DNA of 64,000 bases. Origin: Sulfurovum sp. 16-42-52. GTDB lineage: Bacteria > Campylobacterota > Campylobacteria > Campylobacterales > Sulfurovaceae. Below are positions 14,966 to 24,966 of the stretch, piece by piece (the first letter of the stretch is position 1; each line of letters starts with the position of its first letter). The notes below the pieces were generated by a model. It was not told the DNA's origin. It saw only the letters and a list, made by a program, of their open reading frames with translations, and ran no database searches. The stretch spans positions 1 to 64,000 of the forward strand of contig NCHB01000007.1 in assembly GCA_002281755.1 (NCBI GenBank). Direction: 5' to 3'. The position numbers were made by a program, and so were the translations under genes.

Positions 14966-17035
14966 TTAAAAATCATAACTAAGTGTGACACCGGCAGTGA
15001 GTGGTGTACCTTTTTGGGTATAGACTTCAGACTCATAACCATTTGCCGGGTTGTTTCCAAAGTAAAAACCTCTTACTTCATACTCTGTATCTGTTAAGTT
15101 TCTGCCCCACAGTATCACCGTAAAATCCCCATGCAGGTACTCAAGACTGCTGTTAAGCAAGGCATAAGGATCTGATTTGCTGTCGTGGGTATCGGAGAAA
15201 TAATAACTTCCCATACCGATCACATTGGTTCTAAATCTCCAGTTTTCGATAAAGTCATAATCAAACCCTACATTGTACTGATAGGCTGGAGATTGTGCAG
15301 GTGCTCTACCTGTCATCTCAGGCGTGTATTCATCAAACTCTGCATGAAGAAGTCCCAGTTTAGTATAAAGATGCAGCGTCTCAAGCGGATAATAATCAAG
15401 CTCAGACTCAAGTCCATAATAGCTTCCTTTGGCTGCGTTGTCGAAATAAGAAGTAAAACTTTTTTCTAACTCTAGATATGGCTTAACCTGCTGGTCTTGT
15501 CTTTTGCCATAAAAGAGGTTAAAACGGTTGATAAGCGTATTGTCAAAATAGTTTGAATTGACACCGACATCAAGATTCCACAGTGTTTCGGTTTGATAAA
15601 CCCTATCTGCCACAGGTACTTCATTGCCTGCATTCACGCCACCGGGTTTATAGCCTTTGGAGAGTGTGGTGTAGTACAGCACATTGCTTTGTGCCTCATA
15701 GCTAAGTCCGATTTTACCGCCAAACAAATTTTCATCTGTATTTTGCTTAAAAGCATTAGAGTCATCATACTCCACTTCCCAGCTTTCCGCTCTCACTCCC
15801 AGTGTAAATACCAACTTATCGGTTAAATCACTGTCTGTTTGTGCGTAAATAGCTTTAGAGATGGTGTTGTAATCATGTGTGAATAGATTATAGATACTAG
15901 GGTCAACATAATCCAGCGTATTTTGTGTCAGATTTTCGCTGTAGTCTTTGTAATACGCGCCCACAGTCCATGCTGTAGTTCCATCAAGTAGCTTTCCTGC
16001 TTCATCTGAAACTAAACGTATATCAAAATCGGTTTGTTTTTTGTCTCTTGCGTACGAATCAAAGCCCTGATACGGATACAAAGAAGCATCAAACTCACCC
16101 ACATAAGACCAATCTTCATCATAACTGTAAAGTGAATCAGTTACAGAGTGACTGATGGCTGTCACCAAATGCATCGACTCGTTAACCTGATAGGTTGATT
16201 TGACTGAAAAGGCATCGGTGAGCTGTGTGTCGCGTCCAGGCATATCGGAGTGAGAGTCCCAAGAGTTGTCCAGCGTAAAAGCATCATAGCCATTGTCTAT
16301 ATCGGCATGCAAAAGGTTAAAATCAATCGTATGGTTATCGCTTACGAGCCACTTGAGCGCACCTTTAACACTGAGTTCATCGATGCCGTTAGTGTCTTCT
16401 CTCCCCAAGTAGCTGTTATCCATATACCCGTCACTGCTATTTTTATAGACCGATACACGCCCCAACAAAGTATCTTCAATGATCGTTCCACCCACGGCTG
16501 CACCAAATGCTTTGGTGTTATAGTTTCCTACAGTTATTTCAGCATGTCCAGAAGCTTCAGAAGTTGGTTGATTGCTCTGTGCGATGACCATACCCGCCAA
16601 TGCATTGGCTCCAAATGTTGTGCCCTGCGGCCCTCTAAGTACTTCTATCTGCTTCACATCAAACAACGTCATACCAAGGGGACTTTGAGACAAATCAATG
16701 CCATCGAGTATCACACCCACCGAAGGATTCATGGTCGTTCCAAACTGGCTTCGTTCACCGATACCTCTAATTTGGATATATTTCGCTTTTGATGCGCCTG
16801 CGGTGAAATTGACATTGGGTGCAGATTGCAAGGCTTCGATAAAAGATTGTGTCGCTTTGTCATAGATCTCATCTTCGCCTATGACGGTGACACTATTGGT
16901 TGTTTTTGAAAGATTTTGCTCTCTAAAATCAGCCCCTACGACGATAGGATCAAGATTGACCTCTTGTGCAAAACTTATGGTGTTTAACAGTGCATATGCT
17001 GCGATGATCGAGCCGGTTAAAATGTTGGATTTCAT
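14966..17035 (-). CDS. TonB-dependent outer-membrane receptor, probably for thiamine
   Basis: A signal peptide ending near TISFAQ is followed by a plug domain (SVTVIGEDEIYD..., IRGIGER, VEVLRGPQGT-like QIEVLRGPQGTTFGANALAG near residue 130) and a 22-strand-type barrel ending in the aromatic YDF. The 689-residue length is usual. It is the first gene downstream of the TPP riboswitch at 17122-17193 and is followed by thiamine-binding, transport and kinase genes, which together indicate thiamine or a thiamine precursor as substrate. Energy comes from TonB-ExbBD, which are not encoded here. Confidence 0.88.
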   Translation of the reverse strand: MKSNILTGSIIAAYALLNTISFAQEVNLDPIVVGADFREQNLSKTTNSVTVIGEDEIYDKATQSFIEALQSAPNVNFTAGASKAKYIQIRGIGERSQFGTTMNPSVGVILDGIDLSQSPLGMTLFDVKQIEVLRGPQGTTFGANALAGMVIAQSNQPTSEASGHAEITVGNYNTKAFGAAVGGTIIEDTLLGRVSVYKNSSDGYMDNSYLGREDTNGIDELSVKGALKWLVSDNHTIDFNLLHADIDNGYDAFTLDNSWDSHSDMPGRDTQLTDAFSVKSTYQVNESMHLVTAISHSVTDSLYSYDEDWSYVGEFDASLYPYQGFDSYARDKKQTDFDIRLVSDEAGKLLDGTTAWTVGAYYKDYSENLTQNTLDYVDPSIYNLFTHDYNTISKAIYAQTDSDLTDKLVFTLGVRAESWEVEYDDSNAFKQNTDENLFGGKIGLSYEAQSNVLYYTTLSKGYKPGGVNAGNEVPVADRVYQTETLWNLDVGVNSNYFDNTLINRFNLFYGKRQDQQVKPYLELEKSFTSYFDNAAKGSYYGLESELDYYPLETLHLYTKLGLLHAEFDEYTPEMTGRAPAQSPAYQYNVGFDYDFIENWRFRTNVIGMGSYYFSDTHDSKSDPYALLNSSLEYLHGDFTVILWGRNLTDTEYEVRGFYFGNNPANGYESEVYTQKGTPLTAGVTLSYDF

Positions 17036-17121
17036 GATATTTCCCTTTTAATGGTGATGAATGCAGGAAAAAAAGAAGTAGATAAAAAGTGATAAAAAGT
17101 TATCGTTGTTTATATACAAGC

Positions 17122-17193
17122 CTCTTCCCTACGCTGGCATTATCCAGTTCAAGTTCGACGGGTTTTCTCAGCCTAAGCAGGCACCCCGAGAGA
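17122..17193 (-). ncRNA. TPP riboswitch upstream of the thiamine salvage operon
   Basis: On the minus strand the aptamer shows all conserved blocks in order: GGGGTGCC, a short P3 (GCCT...AGGC), GCTGAGA, ACCCG, GAACTTGAACTGG and ATAATGCCAGCGTAGGGA. It lies 87 nt upstream of the TonB receptor start. Binding of thiamine pyrophosphate would switch off receptor, transporter and kinase synthesis. It also separates this operon from thiG, which ends at 17259. Confidence 0.95.
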
Positions 17194-17258
17194 TTGATAT
17201 GTACTTATACAAAAAATAGCCTATTGTTATCCTTAAAATAGGTACAGGCTCTTTCTTG

Positions 17259-18071
17259 TTATGTAAACTGATGCCAAAATGGTGTACCGACAGTCGGCGT
17301 TGAGGGTGAAGCAAACTCGCGCTTTTGCATCACGCCTGCTTCATACCCCATCCGACCTGCTTCCACTGCCATTCTAAACGCATCTGCCATTTTTACTGGA
17401 TCCTGTGCCAAGGCAATGGCTGAGTTCAGCAATACCCCATCATACCCAAGCTCCATGGCTTGGATGGCATGCGAAGGTTTTCCGATGCCTGCATCGATGA
17501 TGAGTTTAAGCTCAGGAAACTGTTTTCTGATGGCTGTCAGATTATCCGGATTCATCAACCCTTTGCCTGAACCAATCATCGAACCCCATGGCATAATGAT
17601 CTTACATCCTACATCTGCCAAACGCTTGGCAACTACCAGATCATCTGTCGTATAAGGAAAGACTTCAAAGCCTTCTTTTATGAGCACTTCTGCGGCTTTA
17701 ACCGTCTCAAACGGGTCAGGTTGCAGGTTGTACTGATCACCTATGACTTCGAGTTTTATCCAGTTCGTACCGAACACTTCTCTCGCCATTTGTGCCGTGG
17801 TGATGGCTTCTTTAGCAGAGTGCGAGCCTGCTGTGTTGGGCAGTACTTCGATGTTTAACGACTTGATGATGTTCCAAAACGCATTGCCTCCGCCATCACC
17901 TGCTGCTTGACGTCTCAGAGCCACCGTGACGATTTGCGCGCCCGATATTTTGATGGCATCTTCCATATTGGCAGGGCTTGGGTACAAGGCTGAGCCGATG
18001 AGCAAGCGACTATTCAGGGTTTTACCCCCTATTTGCCATGATTGATTTTTGGTTTCTAAAGCTTGCATCAT
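17259..18071 (-). CDS. thiG: Thiazole synthase
   Basis: Condenses DXP, dehydroglycine and ThiS-thiocarboxylate sulfur to the thiazole phosphate of thiamine. A TIM-barrel protein of 270 residues; recognisable are [13 protein letters not shown], the Lys-containing NWIKLEVIG (DXP Schiff base), [26 protein letters not shown] with the C-terminal phosphate loop. It starts 1 nt after thiS. With thiO upstream it can use glycine oxidation rather than tyrosine cleavage as imine source. Last gene of the thiC-thiO-thiS-thiG set. Confidence 0.95.
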   Translation of the reverse strand: MMQALETKNQSWQIGGKTLNSRLLIGSALYPSPANMEDAIKISGAQIVTVALRRQAAGDGGGNAFWNIIKSLNIEVLPNTAGSHSAKEAITTAQMAREVFGTNWIKLEVIGDQYNLQPDPFETVKAAEVLIKEGFEVFPYTTDDLVVAKRLADVGCKIIMPWGSMIGSGKGLMNPDNLTAIRKQFPELKLIIDAGIGKPSHAIQAMELGYDGVLLNSAIALAQDPVKMADAFRMAVEAGRMGYEAGVMQKREFASPSTPTVGTPFWHQFT

Positions 18072-18072
18072 T

Positions 18073-18276
18073 TCATCCTCCTTGAACGGGAGAGAGGATT
18101 TCTAACCTGTCATTGGCTTGTATAAATGTTGACTCATACGCATTTATGGCAACAAACGTACCGTTTAGCGCGAGTGCAAACCCCTCTGTTTTATACTCTA
18201 ATGCGCCAATCGCCTCTTTGACACTGAGCCCTTCAGGAATCATTTTTCTTTCCCCATTTACAATAATCTCTATCAT
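18073..18276 (-). CDS. thiS: Sulfur carrier protein ThiS
   Basis: A 67-residue ubiquitin-fold protein ending in the obligatory Gly-Gly (SPVQGG), which is adenylated and thiocarboxylated to deliver sulfur to ThiG. The N terminus [16 protein letters not shown] is typical. It is tightly packed between thiO and thiG (1-nt gaps). The adenylating enzyme ThiF is not in this window. Confidence 0.92.
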   Translation of the reverse strand: MIEIIVNGERKMIPEGLSVKEAIGALEYKTEGFALALNGTFVAINAYESTFIQANDRLEILSPVQGG

Positions 18277-18277
18277 C

Positions 18278-19354
18278 CTAAATCCTTGTTTCTTCTAATG
18301 CACGTCCCATCCACTGCGGCGGATGTGCTTCCAAAAACCCTTTAGCCAATGCCTCTTCTACCACGGCAGGCGCCAAAAGGTACCCGTGTCTGTAAAGCCC
18401 ATTGATGCGTGTCAGTTTTTCACTCTGCTCTATGATAGGCAGATTGTCTTTCATGGAAGGCCTGCAATTGGTCACCATATTGACAATGCGTGCCTCTGCA
18501 AATCCTGAGTGCATGCTATAGACAGCTGAAAGCAGTTCCAAACTTGAACGTACAGACATCGGACTTTTATCTTCACTTTCGATCTCGGTGGCACCGATAA
18601 TGTATCTGTTATTGGGTCTGGGTACGATGTAAATCTTATAGCGTGGATGCAGCATCCTTGTAGGTCTGCTTATCTTCACTTCAGGTGCATCCAGCCAAAA
18701 CACTTCACCTCTAACACCTCTGAGATTTTCTACCTGTGTCTGTGCACCCAAACCCCGTGCATCAAATACCCAGTCAAAGTGCTCCTTTTTCTCTTCATAA
18801 GAGATGCTTCCCTCTTCCACAACATCCACTCTTGTCTGCTGATGCCACATCACATCAGAGTGCTCCAGCAGATAATCGCTTGAAGCCTTCATAAAACGCT
18901 GTGCGTCCACCTGCCCTTCTTGGGGAATAAAAAATGCTTTACTGTGTTGTTCCAGATCTGGTTCAAGCGCCACAATGCCGGCTTTGTCTAAGAGTTCTAT
19001 TTGGGATGCTTCTTTGACTTTTGATTGCAGTGTAGCAATAAAATGCTCCAACTCCCCATAATCCTGAGGATGTGCGGTAATGATGCTTCCTTTTTGCTGA
19101 TAGGCATCCGAAATACCGATCTGATCCAACAGATCAGGCCACAGTTTTATAGAACGCTTGCCATGCTCAAAAATGCTCGACTCCGCACTCTCCAGCTCTG
19201 CAAAGACTGCCAGCATCCCTGCAGCCGTCATGCCTGCGGCTTTATCGCCATAGGCAACATCTTCATCAAACAGTGTCAGCGTATGCCCCAGCCGCAAGAG
19301 ATTTAAAGCCAAAACCCTTCCGACCAGACCCGCACCTGCTATACCTATGTGCAT
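18278..19354 (-). CDS. thiO: Glycine oxidase (FAD-dependent)
   Basis: A DAO-family flavoprotein with the N-terminal dinucleotide-binding motif GIAGAGLVGRVLA and, toward the C terminus, NCRPSMKDNLPIIE and NGLYRHGYLLAPAV. In thiamine synthesis it oxidises glycine to the iminoacetate used by ThiG, consuming O2. Length 358 is usual. Its position directly before thiS and thiG supports thiO over other amino-acid oxidases. Many Campylobacterota use the O2-independent ThiH; an oxidase here suits a microaerophilic or aerobic lifestyle. Confidence 0.9.
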   Translation of the reverse strand: MHIGIAGAGLVGRVLALNLLRLGHTLTLFDEDVAYGDKAAGMTAAGMLAVFAELESAESSIFEHGKRSIKLWPDLLDQIGISDAYQQKGSIITAHPQDYGELEHFIATLQSKVKEASQIELLDKAGIVALEPDLEQHSKAFFIPQEGQVDAQRFMKASSDYLLEHSDVMWHQQTRVDVVEEGSISYEEKKEHFDWVFDARGLGAQTQVENLRGVRGEVFWLDAPEVKISRPTRMLHPRYKIYIVPRPNNRYIIGATEIESEDKSPMSVRSSLELLSAVYSMHSGFAEARIVNMVTNCRPSMKDNLPIIEQSEKLTRINGLYRHGYLLAPAVVEEALAKGFLEAHPPQWMGRALEETRI

Positions 19355-19379
19355 TGTATTTCCTTATTTTGTATTAATC

Positions 19380-19453
19380 ACGCGAAGCGTGCCTGTTGTG
19401 GCGAACGCCCTTGAAAGCGAAGCGATTCGAGAGCCACAACGCTTTTTTGCTTC
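19380..19453. repeat. Complex stem-loop between thiC and thiO
   Basis: A short GC-rich hairpin (CACGCGAAGCGTG, 19380-19392) is followed by a larger one whose arms GTTGTGGC (about 19394-19403) and GCCACAAC (about 19434-19441) flank a loop that itself can pair. On the plus strand six T residues follow, giving terminator form against the direction of the thi genes. It may be an operon-internal processing or stabilising element, or a small repeat; other copies cannot be seen in this window. Confidence 0.45.
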
Positions 19454-19529
19454 GTTTTTTCTAAAAAAATGAAGAGAGTAACACCGCTACAGTCAAGCCA
19501 AGAGTAAGCCCGACCAAGTAAACATAATC

Positions 19530-21419
<1,890 letters not shown>

Positions 21420-21539
21420 TTATCCCTTTAAATTTTTTGTCAATTTATTGGGAAGAGGAGTAAATAGTGAAAATATAAAACGATAAAATACCCCAAAATC
21501 GGGCACCCTACACGTTATACAAATACTGTAGATACAATT

Positions 21540-21644
21540 CTCTTCCTTACGCTGGTATTACCCAGTTCAAGTTCAGCGGGACAAGCACACATGTGCTATC
21601 TCAGCTTCTACTTTGCTTTCGCAAAACAGTAGCGCCCCGAGAGG
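21540..21644 (-). ncRNA. TPP riboswitch upstream of thiC, with extra hairpin
   Basis: Minus-strand aptamer blocks are GGGGCGC, an elongated P3/P3a arm (CTACT...AGTAG), GCTGAGA, CCCGCTGAACTTGAACTGG and GTAATACCAGCGTAAGGA. Between GCTGAGA and the CCC strand of P2 is an additional self-complementary AGCACATGTGTGCT, absent from the other copy at 17122. Some conserved positions differ (GGTAATACC instead of GGATAATGCC) but pairing is retained. It would regulate thiC and possibly thiO-S-G. Confidence 0.9.
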
Positions 21645-21715
21645 TTGACAACGAAATATAATCTAATAAAGCTAAATCTATTCTTAAAGCAAAAGAAAAT
21701 TGAAACAGGAAAAAA

Positions 21716-21973
21716 TTATTCTTCCGTCTTCATGTCCATCAGTTCAGCCAAAAGCTCTTCTATCTCTTCTGCTTCAAGCTCATCACGCCCGAGTTCTTCG
21801 ATGATAGCAAAACACTCGGTACGCATCTCACGCATCTCTTCGAGGTCTTCTTTTTGCTCTTTTGAAGCTGTTTTTGCCTTGTCTATGGCTTCAAACAGTT
21901 CATCAATGGCAGCTTCAAGGTCTGGAATAATTTCAATTTCTAAAAGGTTTTTGAGTTTTTCTGCATTTGTCAT
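21716..21973 (-). CDS. Small acidic coiled-coil protein, uncharacterised
   Basis: An 85-residue, strongly acidic, almost fully helical protein with heptad-like spacing (EEMREMRTECFAIIEELGRDELEAEEIEELLAEL) and one cysteine; no membrane segment. The start chosen is ATG 21973, preceded by AAGGA at 7 nt; a longer upstream frame is not supported by composition. It is convergent-free and stands alone between the thiC riboswitch and a divergent DUF3144 gene. No family is recognised with certainty; it looks like a Campylobacterota-restricted small protein. Confidence 0.65.
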   Translation of the reverse strand: MTNAEKLKNLLEIEIIPDLEAAIDELFEAIDKAKTASKEQKEDLEEMREMRTECFAIIEELGRDELEAEEIEELLAELMDMKTEE

Positions 21974-22087
21974 CAGTTTTTCCTTCATTTTTTTGACTGT
22001 ATTGTATCTAAAAATAAAGGTTGATGGCTCATCGTGCAGTGGCTTACAGAAAAATAGTGTAAAATGCGAAAAAATCAAGGATACACG

Positions 22088-22414
22088 ATGCCAGATACAC
22101 CTAAAACACCTATAGATGCACACTTCTACAAGCGTGCTGATGCCATCATCGCGCTTGCAAACAGCCACATAAGTGAACAAACACCCCCGGCCGATGCGAC
22201 CAACTCGCTGATGTTTGCCTCTTCACGCTTCAACGCATGGATTGCCGCAATGGGATTTAAAAATGCACAAGAGATGCAAGCTTCAAAAGAGGAAATCATC
22301 TCCTTTTTTACAACACAGTACACCCATATGCTTGAAGAAAACTTCAATAATTATGTTGAAAATTTTGATTTTTTCATCGCAAAAGCCAAAGAAGCTGTAG
22401 AAAAAAAAGGTTAA
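22088..22414 (+). CDS. DUF3144-family protein
   Basis: A 108-residue cytoplasmic protein. The segment FYKRADAIIALANSH followed by LMFASSRFNAWIAA matches the conserved core of DUF3144 (residues about 13-62). The C-terminal half (MLEENFNNYVENFDFFIAKAKEA) is helical and extends the family core. ATG 22088 is preceded by AAGGA at 6 nt, so it is preferred over the in-frame ATG at 22064. Function is unknown. It stands as a monocistronic gene with a terminator at 22435-22462. Confidence 0.75.
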   Translation: MPDTPKTPIDAHFYKRADAIIALANSHISEQTPPADATNSLMFASSRFNAWIAAMGFKNAQEMQASKEEIISFFTTQYTHMLEENFNNYVENFDFFIAKAKEAVEKKG

Positions 22415-22434
22415 AAGAGTAAAAAAAGAGGGAC

Positions 22435-22462
22435 TTCAGCGAAACAAAACCGTTTCGCTGAA
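22435..22462. terminator. Bidirectional stem-loop between DUF3144 gene and mrp
   Basis: Arms 22435-22445 and 22452-22462 form a perfect 11-bp stem with a 6-nt loop between two convergent genes. On the minus strand a T-rich stretch follows after a few bases (22421-22430), so it fits termination of mrp and possibly of the DUF3144 gene. Confidence 0.7.
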
Positions 22463-22481
22463 AATAAAACAAAGCAAAAGC

Positions 22482-23669
22482 TTAGTGGCAACCACAGCCT
22501 GTGCCGCAGCTTTCGCCTTCGGTTTTGGCTGGAGCTGGTTTTGCAGCCGCTGCGCTTGTACTACATGCACTTACACCCGGAGGGGTTGTAGGCTGTACCG
22601 CTGAGTTATCGGCTCTGCCTTCTGCGTTTACTTTATCGATGAACACAAGAAGGTTTCTTGCTGCTTCCTGATAACGTTTTGCCGTCTCAGAGTCTGGTTT
22701 ATGGTAAGTTACAGGCATACCTGTATCGCCACCGATACGAATCGCTGGCTCTATCGGGATGCGTGCAACCACTTCAGTGTCATACTCTTTTGCGACTGCT
22801 TCAGTAGTACCCATGCCAAAGATGTCTGACTCTGTGTCACAAGTAGGACAGATAAAACCTGACATATTTTCGATGATACCCGCTGTTGGGATATGCAATT
22901 TTTGGAACATGCTGAGTGATCGTCTTGAATCATCGAGTGAAACTTCTTGTGGTGTTGTAACTGTGATACCCGCTGTGACAGGTACAGACTGAGCCAAAGT
23001 AAGTTGTGCATCACCCGTTCCTGGAGGCATATCAATCACCAAAACATCGAGATCTGACCATAAAATATCTCTTAAAAACTGCTCGATGGCTTTCATAATC
23101 ATCGAACCTCTCCACAGAAGCGCTGCACCCTCTTCCATAATCGATCCCATAGACATAATCTCTACGCCATACGCTTTTAATGGTTGGAGTTTGTTACCTT
23201 GTATCTCTGGTTTGATACCGTCTACACCCATCATACGAGGGATGTTCGGCCCATAGATATCGGCATCCAAAAGACCTACTTTTTTACCCTGCATCGCCAT
23301 AGCGACTGCAAGGTTTACCGATGTCGTTGATTTACCAACGCCACCTTTACCTGAACTGACCATCACAAAACTTTTCACGTGTGGTGCGATGTTTTTACCG
23401 CTTACGGAGTTGGAGACTTGTTTTGGAGGTGTCGGGGCTACGATATTGATACCCACATGTTCAAAACCAAGTTTGTTCATCTGTGCTGTTGCTTCGGTGT
23501 TGATTTGTGATTTAACCTCATCGGCTGAAGAGGTAATATCTATCGTGAGTGTAATATTTTTCTCATCAATAATCTGAATATCTTTTACAAAACCAAATGT
23601 TACGATATCTTTCGTAAATCCGGGGTAGGTAACATTTTTCAATGCTTCCAATACATTTTCTTCTGTCAT
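22482..23669 (-). CDS. mrp: Mrp/ApbC-family Fe-S cluster carrier ATPase
   Basis: A P-loop NTPase that carries and delivers Fe-S clusters to apoproteins. An N-terminal MIP18-like domain (residues 1-80) precedes the deviant Walker A SSGKGGVGKSTTSVN near residue 105 and the cluster-binding CPTC pair in SGFICPTCDTES near residue 275. The C terminus adds a Pro/Ala-rich tail ending in a Cys-rich GESCGTGCGCH, an extra potential metal site. Length 395. Divergent from ispDF across a 175-nt promoter region. Confidence 0.92.
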   Translation of the reverse strand: MTEENVLEALKNVTYPGFTKDIVTFGFVKDIQIIDEKNITLTIDITSSADEVKSQINTEATAQMNKLGFEHVGINIVAPTPPKQVSNSVSGKNIAPHVKSFVMVSSGKGGVGKSTTSVNLAVAMAMQGKKVGLLDADIYGPNIPRMMGVDGIKPEIQGNKLQPLKAYGVEIMSMGSIMEEGAALLWRGSMIMKAIEQFLRDILWSDLDVLVIDMPPGTGDAQLTLAQSVPVTAGITVTTPQEVSLDDSRRSLSMFQKLHIPTAGIIENMSGFICPTCDTESDIFGMGTTEAVAKEYDTEVVARIPIEPAIRIGGDTGMPVTYHKPDSETAKRYQEAARNLLVFIDKVNAEGRADNSAVQPTTPPGVSACSTSAAAAKPAPAKTEGESCGTGCGCH

Positions 23670-23800
23670 AGGGTACTCCTTCGTGTATAAACTTTAAGGA
23701 GTTATACCGATACAATCTTAAATTAGATTGAAATTTTTGCCCTCTCATTAAAATAGGAGTCATTTACTCTTAATTAAAGAATTACTAAAGCCAAATCTTG

Positions 23801-23806
23801 TATAAT
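23801..23806 (+). promoter_or_regulatory. -10 element of the ispDF operon
   Basis: TATAAT at 23801-23806 is preceded by TTG directly and lies 39 nt upstream of the ispDF start codon. No good -35 is seen at the expected distance, as often in this phylum. Confidence 0.55.
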
Positions 23807-23844
23807 CCGTTACAATTTGATACACAAAAATTAGAGGAATAGTC

Positions 23845-24966
23845 TTGTCTCGTACCACTTTGATTCTTTTGGGAGCCGGCAGTTCAAGCAGATTTGATTG
23901 TGCTGTAAAAAAACAGTGGCTCTACACGGATGATATACCTTTATGGTTACATGTTGCAGAGCACTTTGAAGCAGCTGCAGACTTTGATAAGATTATTATT
24001 GTATCCACGGCAGATGAGATACGTCTGATGAAACACTTTGCGTCCTACTCCTATATAGAAGGTGGTGATACAAGGCAAGCATCTCTTCGCAATGCACTTG
24101 AAGCCGTAAATACAGAGTATGTACTTGTTTCAGATATTGCCAGATGCTGCGTGCCTTTAGAGATGATAACGCGTATTCTTGCGGCTAAAGAAGCAGCTTC
24201 CTGCATTGTACCTACCCTACCTGTTACCGATACACTCTACCTTGAGGGCTCAGCCATAAACAGAGAAAAAGTACGTATCATCCAAACCCCACAGCTTTCA
24301 GTCACACAGATACTCAAAAAAGCGCTTCAAACCCAAACCCTTTTTACAGATGAGAGTTCAGCCATCGCTGCCTTGCAAGAAACAATCCATTTTGTGGAAG
24401 GCTCACCCGATGCCCACAAGCTTACAACACTGTCTGACTTGAAAAAACTACCTTGCCTTAAGGCACCATGCGCTAAAACAGTGACAGGTTTTGGATTGGA
24501 CATCCATCCTTTTGAGTCAGGGAAACCTATGTTTCTGTGTGGTATAGAGATAGATGCCCCATATGGGTTTAAGGCTCACAGTGACGGTGACGTGGCTATC
24601 CATGCCCTCATCGATGCACTTTTGGGCGCAGCGGGTATGGGTGACATCGGGGAACTGTATCCCGACACCGATGCATCGTACAGCGGTATCGACTCCAAAA
24701 AACTGCTCGAAGATACCGTTGCTAAAGTAAGGTCTTACGGGTACGCCATAGGCAATGTGGATCTCTGCATCGTAGCACAAGCACCTAAGCTGATGCCTTA
24801 CAAAGAAGCCATGCGTCAAAAGATGGCTCAGCTGCTTGGCATACGAACCAATTTGGTGAACATCAAAGCCACAACGGCTGAAAAACTTGGTTTTGTGGGG
24901 CGAAAAGAGGGCGTGAGTGTACATGCCGTTGCAAATTTAACTTATTTTGATTGGAAAAAAATATGA
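23845..24966 (+). CDS. ispDF: Bifunctional IspD/IspF isoprenoid biosynthesis enzyme
   Basis: Fusion of 2-C-methyl-D-erythritol 4-phosphate cytidylyltransferase (residues about 1-205, LGAGSSSRF nucleotide loop) and MEcPP synthase (about 212-373, with metal ligands in GLDIHPFESG and AHSDGDVAIHALIDALLGAAGMGDIG). It catalyses two non-consecutive MEP pathway steps. The fusion is typical of Campylobacterota. Start is TTG 23845 after AGAGGA at 6 nt. Its stop overlaps the start of the regulator gene (ATGA), so the following genes are coupled. Confidence 0.95.
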   Translation: MSRTTLILLGAGSSSRFDCAVKKQWLYTDDIPLWLHVAEHFEAAADFDKIIIVSTADEIRLMKHFASYSYIEGGDTRQASLRNALEAVNTEYVLVSDIARCCVPLEMITRILAAKEAASCIVPTLPVTDTLYLEGSAINREKVRIIQTPQLSVTQILKKALQTQTLFTDESSAIAALQETIHFVEGSPDAHKLTTLSDLKKLPCLKAPCAKTVTGFGLDIHPFESGKPMFLCGIEIDAPYGFKAHSDGDVAIHALIDALLGAAGMGDIGELYPDTDASYSGIDSKKLLEDTVAKVRSYGYAIGNVDLCIVAQAPKLMPYKEAMRQKMAQLLGIRTNLVNIKATTAEKLGFVGRKEGVSVHAVANLTYFDWKKI

